This document shows, in pieces, positions 42,981 to 52,707 of a DNA stretch of 64,000 nt (its first letter is position 1; each line of letters starts with the position of its first letter). Source of the DNA: Fluviicola taffensis DSM 16823 (GTDB lineage: Bacteria; Bacteroidota; Bacteroidia; Flavobacteriales_D; Crocinitomicaceae); NCBI RefSeq assembly GCF_000194605.1, contig NC_015321.1, positions 3,410,001 to 3,474,000 of the forward strand, given 5' to 3'. A model generated the notes under the pieces. It was given only the letters and a program-made list of their open reading frames with translations. It was not told where the DNA came from and did not search any database. The translations under genes were made by a program, and so were the position numbers.

Positions 42981-45900
42981 AACCATCGCAGAATCAAACA
43001 ATTTTATTGTTCTTGATCAATACATCAAATTTTCAGCTTGGAATGAAGCTCCTGCAGTTTACCAAACAGAATCAGCGCTAGAAAAGGAATTTTTACAGGA
43101 CCTAATCAATCAAGGGTATGACAACCCTACCAATCTCAACACGATTGAAGCTATGCTTGCAAATGCCAGAATTCAGCTTCAAACACTGAACGATATGGAG
43201 TTCACTGATAGTGAATGGATTAGGTACGTAGAAGAGTATTTGGACAAACCAAGTGATAACTTGGTTGAAAAGACACGGAAAATCCATGACAATTATATAT
43301 ACGATTTTGTTTTTGATGATGGACATATCCAAAATATCTACTTAGTCGATAAAAAGAATGTCGCTTGCAATAAAGTTCAGGTAATCTCACAATTTGGGCA
43401 AAAAGGAACACATGCAAATCGCTATGATGTTACAATTTTAGTCAATGGCTTGCCCTTAGTACAAGTAGAGTTAAAAAAGCGAGGGGTTGCTATACGTGAA
43501 GCTTTTAATCAAGTACATCGCTATACCAAAGAGAGTCTGAATAGCACTAATTCTCTTTTCAAATACGTACAGATTTTTGTTATCTCCAATGGCACCGACA
43601 GCCGTTATTTTGCTAATACAGTTGAGCGAAATAAAAACAGCTTTGACTTTACGATGAATTGGGCGAAGTCTGACAATGCTTTAATTAAGGACCTTAAGGA
43701 TTTTACTGCAACATTTTTTCAGAAACAGACGCTTTTACAAGTACTATTAACCTATTCCGTTTTTGATACTAGCGATACACTGCTGACCATGAGACCTTAT
43801 CAAATTGCTGCAACCGAAAGAATCTTATGGAAAATCAATAGTTCATTTCAATCTAAAAATTGGTCTAAGACCGAAGGCGGTGGTTATATCTGGCATACTA
43901 CAGGTTCAGGAAAAACCCTTACCAGCTTTAAAGCGGCAAGATTAGCAACCCAACTGGATTTTATCGATAAAGTATTCTTCGTAGTCGATCGTAAAGATTT
44001 GGACTTTCAAACAATGAAAGAATACCAAAGGTTCTCTCCGGATAGCGTTAATGGATCAGATAGCACAGCAGGATTAAAAAGTAATATCGAAAAAGAAGAC
44101 AATAAGATTATTGTCACAACCATTCAGAAGCTAAACAACCTGATGAAAACGGAGAGTGATTTAGCCATTTACCAAAAGCAAGTAGTGTTCATCTTTGATG
44201 AAGCGCATCGCTCTCAATTTGGTGAAGCTCAAAAGAACCTGAACAAAAAGTTTAAAAAATTCTATCAATTTGGTTTTACGGGCACTCCAATATTTCCTGT
44301 AAATGCTTTAGGTGCAGAGACAACTGCAAGTGTCTTTGGTACTGAATTACACTCTTATGTAATTACGGATGCGATTAGGGATGAGAAGGTATTGAAATTC
44401 AAAGTAGATTATAACGATGTACGCCCTCATTTTAAAAGTATAGAAACAGAAATTGATGAGAAAAAACTGAGTGCTGCAGAAAATAAAAAGGCCTTCTTGC
44501 ATCCCGCTCGTATAAGTGAGATTTCTCAATACATTTTACAAAACTTCAGGATAAAAACCCATAGAAATCAAGGAAGCAACAAGGGCTTTAATGCTATGTT
44601 TGCAGTAAGTAGTGTTGATGCTGCCAAATGCTATTATGAAGAAATAAACCGTTTACAAAAAGAGAGTGATAAGCCGCTAAAAATAGCAACCATATTCTCA
44701 TTCGCAGCAAATGAAGAACAAAATGCCATTGGTGAAATTGTCGACGAGTCTTTTGAGCCAAATGCGTTGGACAGCAGTTCCAAAGAGTTTTTAACTGAAG
44801 CCATCAATGACTACAACAAAATGTTTAAAACCAGTTTTGGTGTCGAAAGTAAAGAGTTTCAAAACTACTATCGTGACCTTGCCAAACGGGTAAAGAGTAA
44901 AGAAGTTGATCTAATCATAGTTGTTGGTATGTTTCTTACTGGTTTTGATGCACCAACTTTGAATACCTTATTTGTAGACAAGAACCTGCGTTATCATGGC
45001 TTAATGCAAGCTTTTTCTCGTACCAACCGAATTTATGATGCTACAAAAACTTTTGGAAACATTATTACATTCAGAGATTTAGAAAATGCCACAGTTGAGG
45101 CAATCACCCTATTTGGTGACAAAAACACCAAGAATGTAGTACTTGAAAAGAGTTTCAAAGAATACTTAGAAGGATTTACAGATAGTACCACAGGCGATGC
45201 ACGCAGAGGATATATAGAGGTCGTAAATGAACTGAATGAAAAGTTCCCGAATCCAGATGAAATTGAAACAGAAAAAAGTAAAAAAGAATTTTCAAAACTC
45301 TTTGGAGAGTACTTGCGAGTTGAAAACATCCTTCAGAATTACGATGAATTTAGCAATCTCAAAGCATTTCAGGCAATAGACAAAAACGATCCAGAAGCTA
45401 TTGAAACGTTTAAAGAAACTCACTTTTTATCAGACGATGACATTGTAGTATTGCAAGAAATCGAATTACTTCCAGAAAGAACCGTACAAGATTATAGGTC
45501 AACCTACAATGATATTCGTGATTGGTTAAGAAGAGAGAAAGGTGGAAAGGAAGCAGAAGAATCAAAAATTGATTGGGATGATGTGGTTTTTGAAATAGAC
45601 CTACTTAAATCGCAAGAAATAAACCTTGATTATATCCTTGAATTAATTTTCGAGCAAAACAAAAAGAACAAAGACAAAGCCTCTTTAATAGAAGAAATTC
45701 GTAGAGTTGTTCGTGCCAGTATAGGAAATAGAGCAAAAGAAGGCCTAGTTGTTGATTTCATTAATGAAACAGACCTCGAAACAATTCAAGACAAAGCAAA
45801 TGTTTTAGATTTATTCTATGCATACGCTCAGGAGAAATTAAAGATAGAGGCTTCAGAACTGATTGAAGAGGAAAACTTAAATGAGGAAGAAGCAATACGA

Positions 45901-46074
45901 TACATATCAGCTTCTCTAAAACGCAAATACACAAGTGAAAATGGAACCGAGTTGAATGCAATTTTGCCTAAAATGAGTCCATTGAACCCACAGTATTTGA
46001 CAAAAAAGCAGAATGTATTTAAAAAGATTTCCTTGTTTATCGAGAAGTATAAAGAAATAGATGAAAAAATTTAA
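42967..46074 (+). CDS. hsdR: Type I restriction endonuclease motor subunit
   Basis: 1035 aa. An N-terminal PD-(D/E)xK nuclease region (about 90-180; [11 protein letters not shown]) is followed by SF2 helicase motifs: Walker A TTGSGKT (about 314), DEAH in IFDEAHRSQ, motif III GFTGTP, motif V region [13 protein letters not shown] and motif [12 protein letters not shown] helical C-terminal domain binds HsdM. It translocates and cuts unmodified DNA. It overlaps the PrrC-like gene by 14 bp. Confidence 0.94.
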   Translation: MKQYKTIAESNNFIVLDQYIKFSAWNEAPAVYQTESALEKEFLQDLINQGYDNPTNLNTIEAMLANARIQLQTLNDMEFTDSEWIRYVEEYLDKPSDNLVEKTRKIHDNYIYDFVFDDGHIQNIYLVDKKNVACNKVQVISQFGQKGTHANRYDVTILVNGLPLVQVELKKRGVAIREAFNQVHRYTKESLNSTNSLFKYVQIFVISNGTDSRYFANTVERNKNSFDFTMNWAKSDNALIKDLKDFTATFFQKQTLLQVLLTYSVFDTSDTLLTMRPYQIAATERILWKINSSFQSKNWSKTEGGGYIWHTTGSGKTLTSFKAARLATQLDFIDKVFFVVDRKDLDFQTMKEYQRFSPDSVNGSDSTAGLKSNIEKEDNKIIVTTIQKLNNLMKTESDLAIYQKQVVFIFDEAHRSQFGEAQKNLNKKFKKFYQFGFTGTPIFPVNALGAETTASVFGTELHSYVITDAIRDEKVLKFKVDYNDVRPHFKSIETEIDEKKLSAAENKKAFLHPARISEISQYILQNFRIKTHRNQGSNKGFNAMFAVSSVDAAKCYYEEINRLQKESDKPLKIATIFSFAANEEQNAIGEIVDESFEPNALDSSSKEFLTEAINDYNKMFKTSFGVESKEFQNYYRDLAKRVKSKEVDLIIVVGMFLTGFDAPTLNTLFVDKNLRYHGLMQAFSRTNRIYDATKTFGNIITFRDLENATVEAITLFGDKNTKNVVLEKSFKEYLEGFTDSTTGDARRGYIEVVNELNEKFPNPDEIETEKSKKEFSKLFGEYLRVENILQNYDEFSNLKAFQAIDKNDPEAIETFKETHFLSDDDIVVLQEIELLPERTVQDYRSTYNDIRDWLRREKGGKEAEESKIDWDDVVFEIDLLKSQEINLDYILELIFEQNKKNKDKASLIEEIRRVVRASIGNRAKEGLVVDFINETDLETIQDKANVLDLFYAYAQEKLKIEASELIEEENLNEEEAIRYISASLKRKYTSENGTELNAILPKMSPLNPQYLTKKQNVFKKISLFIEKYKEIDEKI

Positions 46075-46174
46075 TGTTGAATAGAGCATTTTGAATTAAA
46101 TGTAGTTGACTACAAACAGATTGTAGGTAACGAAATAAATTGGTGGAAGTAAAACGGTGAATGGACAATCGAAA

Positions 46175-48337
46175 ATGAATGGATTTAAATTATTGGCGAT
46201 AAGACCGCTTGAAGGGTGTGACCCAAAATTCTTAAAGAATTTAAAGGAAGGAATGATTTATAAGTTTTATCAAGACTATGAATATTTCATTCTTGAAAAC
46301 AAAGTTCAAGTCAAGTTAACACATAATAATTACGAAAAATTTAAGGGAGTACCAATTGAATCCTTCACTTCTCTCAATGAAGAACAAAATCTTTATTCAT
46401 CAGAAGATTTGAAAATAAACATCTCTGCTGTGGTTGGTGAAAACGGCAGTGGAAAGAGTGCGTTAACGGAAATATTCCTTAAAGCAATGTTTGATTTATC
46501 CATTCAAGAAGAGTGGATCACCGAAAAAAAACTAATCCTTCAAAATCAAACGAACCAGGAATATAATAATAACCAGGTTAAAATTCTTGAAGAACAAATT
46601 AAGAACCTTCTCCTTGAATCAGATTCTGAAACAAAAGAAGAAAAACTTAGTGAATTAGGTAAAAAACGATCTGAATTTGCTCAACGAAATTTAAGCACAC
46701 TAAAATACCAAAAGAGACTTGAAAAGTTTAAGAAAAGTAGTTTGTGTTTTGAGCTGATTTTCAATAATAGTGAGGGTGAAACTATAATTATAAAGAAGTT
46801 AAAGGGGGTTGAAACTATACTGATTGCCGGAGTGGAACCGAAAGGTGAAAAGCTGAAATTCAGCTCAATTTTCTATACAATCTTTCTTAATTATTCCATT
46901 TACGGTTTAAACGGAAAGGATATCGGAAAATGGATAGATTATCTGTATCACAAAAATGATGGATATCAAACTCCTGTTGTAATTAATCCACAAAAATCAA
47001 ATGGTAACATTGACGTCAATCGAGAAGAGGAGCTTAGTAAATATAGAATCAATCGTTCAGCTTTTGAGTCAGGTAAAATTTTAGATCTAAAAATAACGAA
47101 GGTTCGATTTTCATTAAAAGAAAGATACACTAATTACGAAGTTACTTACAACTGGGAGACAGATTCTTTGTTTGTGAACATCGTTCCAGAAATAGCGGAA
47201 TACAAGTTTCACAATGAGGGAAAATCGAATCTTGAATTTCTATCGAAACTATTCGGTCAGCCAACTAATGATACAAAGTTAACATCGAAACCAGCTGAAG
47301 AAGACGTTTCCGAAGAAGAAAAGAAGATGTACGATGACGCTTTATCTGAAATAGTAGATTTTATTGCGGCATACTTTATTGGAAAATTGTTCAAGACAGA
47401 TAAATTGTATGGTTTCAATAAATTTGTTTCAAGTGCTGATTATTCTGGCTTTGAGTTGAATCAAGTAACTAATTATTGCATAGAAACAATTTGGAAAAGC
47501 AAATCACACAAGCATTTAAAGTTAAAACAGCTCATTGATGTTTTTAAAAATAAATTGAAAATTGCTACTGAAATATTATTAGCGAGTAAGGACGATAAAT
47601 GGATGGAGTTTGATGAATTCCAGCAAATGTTGGATTTAATTCAAGATCCTGATTTACTGATTTCGTTGAGTTCAATTTTTGAAATTGATTATCAGTTTGA
47701 AGACAGATCACAATATTCGAAATTCAGCTCCGGTCAAAAACAATTTGTCAATACGATCGAAACAGTCAACTATCATCTGCGCAATTTGGTTTCTAATGAA
47801 AATGAATATAATTCATTTAATATTATTCTTGACGAAGTCGAGTTATATTTTCACCCCGAATACCAGAGACAATTAATAAAAAAAATGATTGATTCAATTA
47901 ATCGTCTTGGATTACCAAAAGACTCTAGTATTAACATTCTTTTCTTAACTCATTCACCGTTTATTTTGTCAGATATCCCGTCATCCAATATCCTGAAATT
48001 GAAAGATGGTTTACCAATTAATGAAGAAAATCAAACTTTTGGCGCAAACATTCATGATTTATTAGCAAATGACTTCTTTTTAGAAAATGGATTTATGGGG
48101 GAGTTTGCTAAAATCAAGATAAGTGAAATCATCGAGGAATTACAAGGAGTAATTGAAGCGAAAATAAGTATTCTTCCTAAGCGTCTTACAGAAATTGAAA
48201 AGATAATTCAAATTATAGGCGAGCCACTTCTAACCAATAGTCTCAACAGTTTGTATGCAAAAGCATACCCTGAAAGTAAAAATGATTTTTTACAATTTCA
48301 AATCGATAAATTGCTTGAACTTCAAAATCTAAAATGA
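46175..48337 (+). CDS. Septu-type ATPase (PtuA-like)
   Basis: 720 aa from ATG 46175; a GTG at 46157 is also in frame. OLD/ABC-type ATPase: Walker A VGENGSGKSALT (about 90-100), a long coiled coil (about 115-195), signature FSSGQKQFVN near 520, Walker B NIILDEVELYFHP near 550 and a His switch LTHSPF. In Septu, PtuA is such an ATPase and PtuB an HNH nuclease. The next gene here is an HNH protein overlapping by 4 bp. The two likely form a complex released by phage infection. Confidence 0.82.
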   Translation: MNGFKLLAIRPLEGCDPKFLKNLKEGMIYKFYQDYEYFILENKVQVKLTHNNYEKFKGVPIESFTSLNEEQNLYSSEDLKINISAVVGENGSGKSALTEIFLKAMFDLSIQEEWITEKKLILQNQTNQEYNNNQVKILEEQIKNLLLESDSETKEEKLSELGKKRSEFAQRNLSTLKYQKRLEKFKKSSLCFELIFNNSEGETIIIKKLKGVETILIAGVEPKGEKLKFSSIFYTIFLNYSIYGLNGKDIGKWIDYLYHKNDGYQTPVVINPQKSNGNIDVNREEELSKYRINRSAFESGKILDLKITKVRFSLKERYTNYEVTYNWETDSLFVNIVPEIAEYKFHNEGKSNLEFLSKLFGQPTNDTKLTSKPAEEDVSEEEKKMYDDALSEIVDFIAAYFIGKLFKTDKLYGFNKFVSSADYSGFELNQVTNYCIETIWKSKSHKHLKLKQLIDVFKNKLKIATEILLASKDDKWMEFDEFQQMLDLIQDPDLLISLSSIFEIDYQFEDRSQYSKFSSGQKQFVNTIETVNYHLRNLVSNENEYNSFNIILDEVELYFHPEYQRQLIKKMIDSINRLGLPKDSSINILFLTHSPFILSDIPSSNILKLKDGLPINEENQTFGANIHDLLANDFFLENGFMGEFAKIKISEIIEELQGVIEAKISILPKRLTEIEKIIQIIGEPLLTNSLNSLYAKAYPESKNDFLQFQIDKLLELQNLK

Positions 48338-49317
48338 TGATTGCTATTGATATAAATAGAATAAAAGTAGTTCAAGAAAAATTCAGAATAGAAATCATTG
48401 GGCAACATAATGAAGCATTAAAAAAATTAAATGAATTAGCGCCCTCGTCAACAGCTGATTGTATTTATCTATATGAAACCATTGAATTGTTTAAAAATGA
48501 GAGTGATTTTTTATTAAAATCACCACTAGATATTGAATTACTCATTCCCTCTTTACCAGCTGTACCATTAGTTGAAAAAAAAGTGAAAAACAAGATTGAA
48601 ATAGTAAAGAGTTCAATTAAGAATGAAATTTTAAAAGCACTTAATTATACTAAACTTAGATCTGATTTTTATCCAGCTTACTTCAAAGAAATTGGCATTA
48701 AAGCTTGTGTATATTGCAATTCAAGTTTGACAGTATCTGTAGATAGAATCGATAATGAAGGGCGTGATGAGGTCCGTGCGAAGTTTCAGGTTGATCATTA
48801 TTATCCGAAATCGGAATTTCCAATGTTAAGTATTTCGCTTTTCAACTTGTATCCTTCTTGTGCCTCATGTAATAATGTGAAACTTGAGAAGAAGGTTCAA
48901 TTTCATTTGTATTCAGACGATCAGCATTTAATAGATAATTCAAGTTTCAGTTTTAAATTATCGTCGTATGATGAGGCAAAATATTTGCTCGATAAAAAGA
49001 ATAAAGACATTGATTTCGATTTTATTGAAAACTCAAATCTACCCGAAGGATTCAGTTCTTTTCAAGCCACATTTGATATAAAAGGAATATATAGCACTCA
49101 AAATGATCTTATTTTGGATTTAATCGATAAGAGTCTGATTTATGATTTTCACTATAAAAAAAGTTTGAATCATAGTTTTCCTAAGCTTTTCCTTTCTAAA
49201 GAGCATTTTGAAAGGATTATTTTAGGTAACTACCCACGTGTACAGGATATTCATAAACGCCCAATGTCCAAATTTATGCAAGATATTGCGCGTGATTTAG
49301 GAATAATAGATTATTAA
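48334..49317 (+). CDS. HNH endonuclease of the Septu-like pair (PtuB-like)
   Basis: 327 aa. Central HNH: CVYCNSS (zinc knuckle 1), VDHYYPKSEFP (the His-based active site, near 150), NLYPSCASCNN (knuckle 2). It would cut DNA or RNA when unleashed by the ATPase partner. The N-terminal 100 residues are helix-rich and probably bind PtuA. ATGA overlap with the ATPase gene implies coupled translation. It ends just before two leftward genes, convergent with them. Confidence 0.83.
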   Translation: MMIAIDINRIKVVQEKFRIEIIGQHNEALKKLNELAPSSTADCIYLYETIELFKNESDFLLKSPLDIELLIPSLPAVPLVEKKVKNKIEIVKSSIKNEILKALNYTKLRSDFYPAYFKEIGIKACVYCNSSLTVSVDRIDNEGRDEVRAKFQVDHYYPKSEFPMLSISLFNLYPSCASCNNVKLEKKVQFHLYSDDQHLIDNSSFSFKLSSYDEAKYLLDKKNKDIDFDFIENSNLPEGFSSFQATFDIKGIYSTQNDLILDLIDKSLIYDFHYKKSLNHSFPKLFLSKEHFERIILGNYPRVQDIHKRPMSKFMQDIARDLGIIDY

Positions 49318-49332
49318 TTAATAAGTTCAATC

Positions 49333-49929
49333 TTAATACCTCATCCTCACTAATTGTATTTTGGCACCAGTTACACCAATCCTATATCTAACCATTTCTA
49401 CACTTGCATTAAAATGCTCAGCAATTTCATTGTTAGTCATACTTTTCTTCAATGCCCATATCAATGCTTCTCTTGGAAGTTGTAAACATCCTCCAAACCA
49501 AATAGCTTCATTTTCTTGTTCTTGATCATGATGTCTTAGCATTCCTGCCAATCCAGTTTCTTCAATCTTTGGATCAACTTTATGGTCACAAATTACATGC
49601 GCAAGCTCGTGCATCAAATTACTTTGTTGTCGTTGTGCTGAATGTTCTGGATTATGTATGATTAGGTATTTATCGTTTTTTAAAGGTATTGTTACAGCAG
49701 ACCAATGTTCTTTGCCATTACCTAGAAGTTCATCCAAATGCTTCGTGTCTAATTCCTTGAAATCTTGAGGAACAAATAGTGGGATATTCAAATGCGCAAT
49801 CAAGTCGAATGCACACAAAGCATCATTCGAATTCAATCCAAGGTCTTTACGCAATTCAATTGATTTTTTGTCAGCCCAAGTTTTAAAGCCCTTTTTAAAT
49901 GAGTTCTTTTTCAACGGAGGCATAGGCAA
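49333..49929 (-). CDS. ImmA/IrrE-type metallopeptidase
   Basis: 198 aa. HELAH in NLMHELAHVICDH is the zinc-binding HExxH motif (about 93-97) and the second Glu/Asp region is further downstream. DUF955/ImmA-type peptidases cleave a cognate XRE repressor. That repressor is encoded directly upstream with 35 bp overlap. The C-terminal part (TNNEIAEHFNASVEMVRYRI) looks like an HTH, so it may also bind DNA. The pair probably controls a switch in cargo expression or is a toxin-antitoxin-like module. Confidence 0.85.
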   Translation of the reverse strand: MPMPPLKKNSFKKGFKTWADKKSIELRKDLGLNSNDALCAFDLIAHLNIPLFVPQDFKELDTKHLDELLGNGKEHWSAVTIPLKNDKYLIIHNPEHSAQRQQSNLMHELAHVICDHKVDPKIEETGLAGMLRHHDQEQENEAIWFGGCLQLPREALIWALKKSMTNNEIAEHFNASVEMVRYRIGVTGAKIQLVRMRY

Positions 49930-50233
49930 TATTTATCATTTGTATCAATGCTTCTGCTGTTGCCGAAGGTAAACTAGTGTCAGCACGTAAATGTGCAATT
50001 ACTACATTTTTCTCGTCCCTGTTTTCAGAATGAACCGTAAAAAACTCAGGTGAAACTTCTAGCCAGTTGCAAATTTTCAAATATGTTTCAATATCTGGTA
50101 AACTTCCTTGCTCTATTCTTGATAGGGTTGAAGGACTAACCATTATTTCACTTGATAGCTGTCGCAGTCCAGTATTGCCTCTTTTCGATTTGATCATCTC
50201 AGAGAACTTTAGTGTATCTATTGATGAGCTCAT
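49895..50233 (-). CDS. XRE-family repressor, partner of the ImmA-like peptidase
   Basis: 112 aa. HTH in GLRQLSSEIMVSPSTLSRIEQG (about 21-42) followed by a short helical C-terminal domain. Leader of the two-gene leftward operon with the metallopeptidase. By analogy with ImmR/ImmA of ICEBs1 it would repress neighbouring genes until cleaved. Its promoter faces the small rightward genes beginning near 50380. Confidence 0.84.
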   Translation of the reverse strand: MSSSIDTLKFSEMIKSKRGNTGLRQLSSEIMVSPSTLSRIEQGSLPDIETYLKICNWLEVSPEFFTVHSENRDEKNVVIAHLRADTSLPSATAEALIQMINIAYASVEKELI

Positions 50234-50381
50234 GTTGATAATTGGTTAAAAATGTGGATAACGTTTCGACAAATATACGATTGTTTCTTTGGTGAAACAA
50301 TAAATTTTATGTTTCTTTGTCGAGAATTGTGTTTCACAAATGAGACAAGATTCTTTTTCACATAAATTACAACACATTTTA

Positions 50382-50507
50382 ATGAAAACTGACAAGTTGT
50401 CATTAATCAACGCTGTTACGAGATTAGCGGTGAAAAAGTTAGATAAATTAAAAAGTCCTCCGACGACCAAATCAAAAGGACTTTTAATTGGAAACAAAAA
50501 CAGGTAA
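50382..50507 (+). CDS. Possible 41-aa basic peptide
   Basis: From ATG 50382: MKTDKLSLINAVTRLAVKKL, then DKLKSPPTTKSKGLLIGNKNR. Strongly basic and helix-prone. It stands alone between the repressor and the CBASS-like operon. Short length makes chance likely. Confidence 0.3.
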   Translation: MKTDKLSLINAVTRLAVKKLDKLKSPPTTKSKGLLIGNKNR

Positions 50508-50699
50508 AAGGATACCTGAGTTTTGAATTTTAAGGTGCAAACTTACTACTATTTTTGACCTAACAATAAATTCTCTCTAAAATTCCTGTATTACATTTTC
50601 AATCCAACGCTGGGTTGCGCTATTGATTTGCGTCAAAATCACGTCAATTTCTTTCTGACGAGAGGTGAAGGAGTATTGTATAATATAAATACTAAAAAG

Positions 50700-50828
50700 A
50701 TGGCAAAAGACTCATCAGGAAAGAAGTTTAATAGAATTCCTGAACATACTCGTGTTGTTAATGGGAAAACGATTACCGTTCCCGAACACATTCGTAGTAA
50801 TCGTTCTGACAGCAAAGGAAAGAAATAA
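50700..50828 (+). CDS. 42-aa basic protein before the CBASS-like operon
   Basis: Start ATG 50700, preceded by AT-rich leader; an earlier in-frame start at 50628 lacks similarity. The content is KKFNRIPEHTRVVNGKTITV, PEHIRSN and a basic tail, a pattern with an internal near-repeat (PEHTR.../PEHIR...). It resembles short proteins often found near NTase operons, with a probable beta-hairpin. Function unknown. Confidence 0.55.
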   Translation: MAKDSSGKKFNRIPEHTRVVNGKTITVPEHIRSNRSDSKGKK

Positions 50829-50898
50829 ACTACTACAAAAAAGAGCGAACCTCTCTGCTTTCTAAAGAGGCCATGAATAGAAACATAAAACTTATTTT

Positions 50899-51057
50899 AT
50901 GAATAAATTTTTACTTAAAAATGATCAGGTAAGCATTTGCCACAAGGATAACTGTATCCAAGCAAATGGTAAAAATGCTGAAATGATTGCAAAAGGAGCA
51001 ACAATTATGTTGTTGTTCTTTGGAATAGCAGCGATCGTTCGCGCAGTTTCAAAATAA
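50899..51057 (+). CDS. 52-aa small membrane protein
   Basis: Start ATG 50899. A polar N-terminal half with two Cys (CHKDNC) is followed by one TM helix (MIAKGATIMLLFFGIAAIV). A terminator follows at 51065. The position just before the CD-NTase operon suggests a companion gene, perhaps a membrane effector, though its terminator separates it from the operon. Confidence 0.55.
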   Translation: MNKFLLKNDQVSICHKDNCIQANGKNAEMIAKGATIMLLFFGIAAIVRAVSK

Positions 51058-51064
51058 AAACCAG

Positions 51065-51085
51065 AAGGGTGAAAGGCCCTTTTTT
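51065..51085 (+). terminator. Short terminator before the CD-NTase operon
   Basis: AAGGG/CCCTT stem with a TGAAAGG loop and then a T-run. Confidence 0.65.
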
Positions 51086-51109
51086 AATAAACAAGGTTAA
51101 TACTATAAA

Positions 51110-52069
51110 ATGAATAAAAATAATTATTTAGCTAGCGCACTTGAGAGCCACAGAATGAGTCATGTAGATGATCTATTGGCAAAGTACATCGAGAAAAGAG
51201 AAATCGTCAAAGATGCTCTTCAAACAAAATTTAAAGATCAAATTGTAACTCGTGCAATTAACTCAGGCTCATATGCAAAACATGATGCAATTAATACGAA
51301 GTTTGATTTGGATTTATGCCAACCCTTCAAAAGAAATGCATTTACGACATTGGAGGAAATGGCTGATGCTGTTTACGATTTCTTAAACGAAGAATTCGAA
51401 GATGACGATTTGGTCAAATACAAAACTCGAAAACAAAGAGTTTCGACTGGTATTACTTTTGTAATTGACGGTGATGAAATTCAAATGGATGTTGTTCCGG
51501 GTCGTGAATTACTTGCTGATGACTATGCTCAGACCAACAGACTAAATCTTCACGTTCGTCCAAAACTACTTCAACCTGCAAGTACAACTCAAACCAATAT
51601 ACAAGAGCATATCAATCTTGTAAAGGGTAAAAATGCTGAGAGAAGCATTGTTCGACTTCTTAAAGTATGGAAAACTAACAAGAATCAGAGTAGAGTAAAA
51701 TCATTTTTCGTCGAACTCATAACAATTCGGGCATTTGAGAATTGTACTGAAATACCAACAGGGCTTTGGGAGCAATTGAAAATGGTAATGGAGTATATAC
51801 GAGATAACGTTGAAACCATCCGTTTAGTAGACCCAGCTAATTCCAATAACGTTGTATCTAGTACAATGACAGATTCTGAGAAATACAACCTTCACTTAGA
51901 TATGAAACAGATTCTAGAAATGGTTGAGCTTAATGACGAGAACTTAAAAATTTATTTTCCTGTTAATGATGATTTCTACAATGAAGAAGAGGAAGAAGCG
52001 AAGCGAAAACAAGCAGCTTTAAACTTGTCACGTTCAGGTGTAATTAGTCAACCTTGGTGTAATAGATGA
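51110..52069 (+). CDS. CD-NTase (cyclic oligonucleotide synthase) of a CBASS-like operon
   Basis: 319 aa. The active site is clear: G53-S54 in NSGSYAKHDAIN, then D66-x-D68 in FDLDL, and the third Asp in GDEIQMDVVPG (about 137). This is the OAS/cGAS-like nucleotidyltransferase fold. Such enzymes make cyclic di- or trinucleotides on phage infection, which activate an effector. The next gene encodes an E2-like protein, the mark of short type II CBASS, where it conjugates the C terminus of the NTase. The C terminus here is ...SQPWCNR, without an obvious terminal Gly. Confidence 0.82.
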   Translation: MNKNNYLASALESHRMSHVDDLLAKYIEKREIVKDALQTKFKDQIVTRAINSGSYAKHDAINTKFDLDLCQPFKRNAFTTLEEMADAVYDFLNEEFEDDDLVKYKTRKQRVSTGITFVIDGDEIQMDVVPGRELLADDYAQTNRLNLHVRPKLLQPASTTQTNIQEHINLVKGKNAERSIVRLLKVWKTNKNQSRVKSFFVELITIRAFENCTEIPTGLWEQLKMVMEYIRDNVETIRLVDPANSNNVVSSTMTDSEKYNLHLDMKQILEMVELNDENLKIYFPVNDDFYNEEEEEAKRKQAALNLSRSGVISQPWCNR

Positions 52070-52707
52070 GAAATCAGCTGAATGACATAAGGAAAGCGAT
52101 TACGCATTTTCCACTACTAAAAATCATAGAAAATGGAAAATTTCTATTGGTCGAAGGTGACATAGTACTTTCAGACCGAGAATATGGAGAGGTCGATCGT
52201 TATAGTGTTTCAATAAGCTTTCTGAAATGTTACCCCAATTGCTTCCCCAAAGTTATAGAGACGAGTAAGAAAATACCAAGGAAAGATTTCCGTCACGTTA
52301 ATCCAGACGGTACTCTTTGCCTTGCTGTAGAACCTGAAGAACGATTGATTTCAAAAAACGGGATAACCTTTAAATTCTTTTTGGATAAAGTACTTGTGCC
52401 TCATTTAAGTAGAGAAACATTTCGGGAACTGAATGGGGAATATGCTGATGGGGAATATGATCATGGTAATGCAGGTATTTGGGAGTTCTATATAAAAAAA
52501 TTAGACAACACAGATAAAAAGCAAGTGCTTTTGGAACTAAATGAAATTAGAACCTCCAAATGGATTGGTCGCAATGAACCTTGTACTTGTGGATCCAATA
52601 AGAAATTCAAGAATTGTCATTTGAATAAATGGGAAGAGATTAAAAGACTGGGAGATGAATACCTGAAAAATCAGATAGAAAATTTAAAAACCGATTTAGC
52701 ACGATGA
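52066..52707 (+). CDS. E2-like protein with C-terminal SEC-C zinc motif
   Basis: 213 aa. E2 signature: YPNCFPKV at about 56-63 and H77-V-N-P-D-G-T-L-C85-L, where C85 matches the catalytic cysteine of ubiquitin-conjugating enzymes. The C terminus has a SEC-C zinc motif (GRNEPCTCGSNKKFKNCH). No E1 or protease domain, as in short type II CBASS. It would transfer the NTase C terminus to a target. It overlaps both neighbours by 4 bp. Confidence 0.8.
   Translation: MRNQLNDIRKAITHFPLLKIIENGKFLLVEGDIVLSDREYGEVDRYSVSISFLKCYPNCFPKVIETSKKIPRKDFRHVNPDGTLCLAVEPEERLISKNGITFKFFLDKVLVPHLSRETFRELNGEYADGEYDHGNAGIWEFYIKKLDNTDKKQVLLELNEIRTSKWIGRNEPCTCGSNKKFKNCHLNKWEEIKRLGDEYLKNQIENLKTDLAR

Noticed and set aside
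50246..50497. 83-codon frame on the minus strand downstream of the XRE repressor start
   Set aside because: No start-site signals or family pattern; it covers the promoter region between divergent genes and a stem-rich AT stretch.
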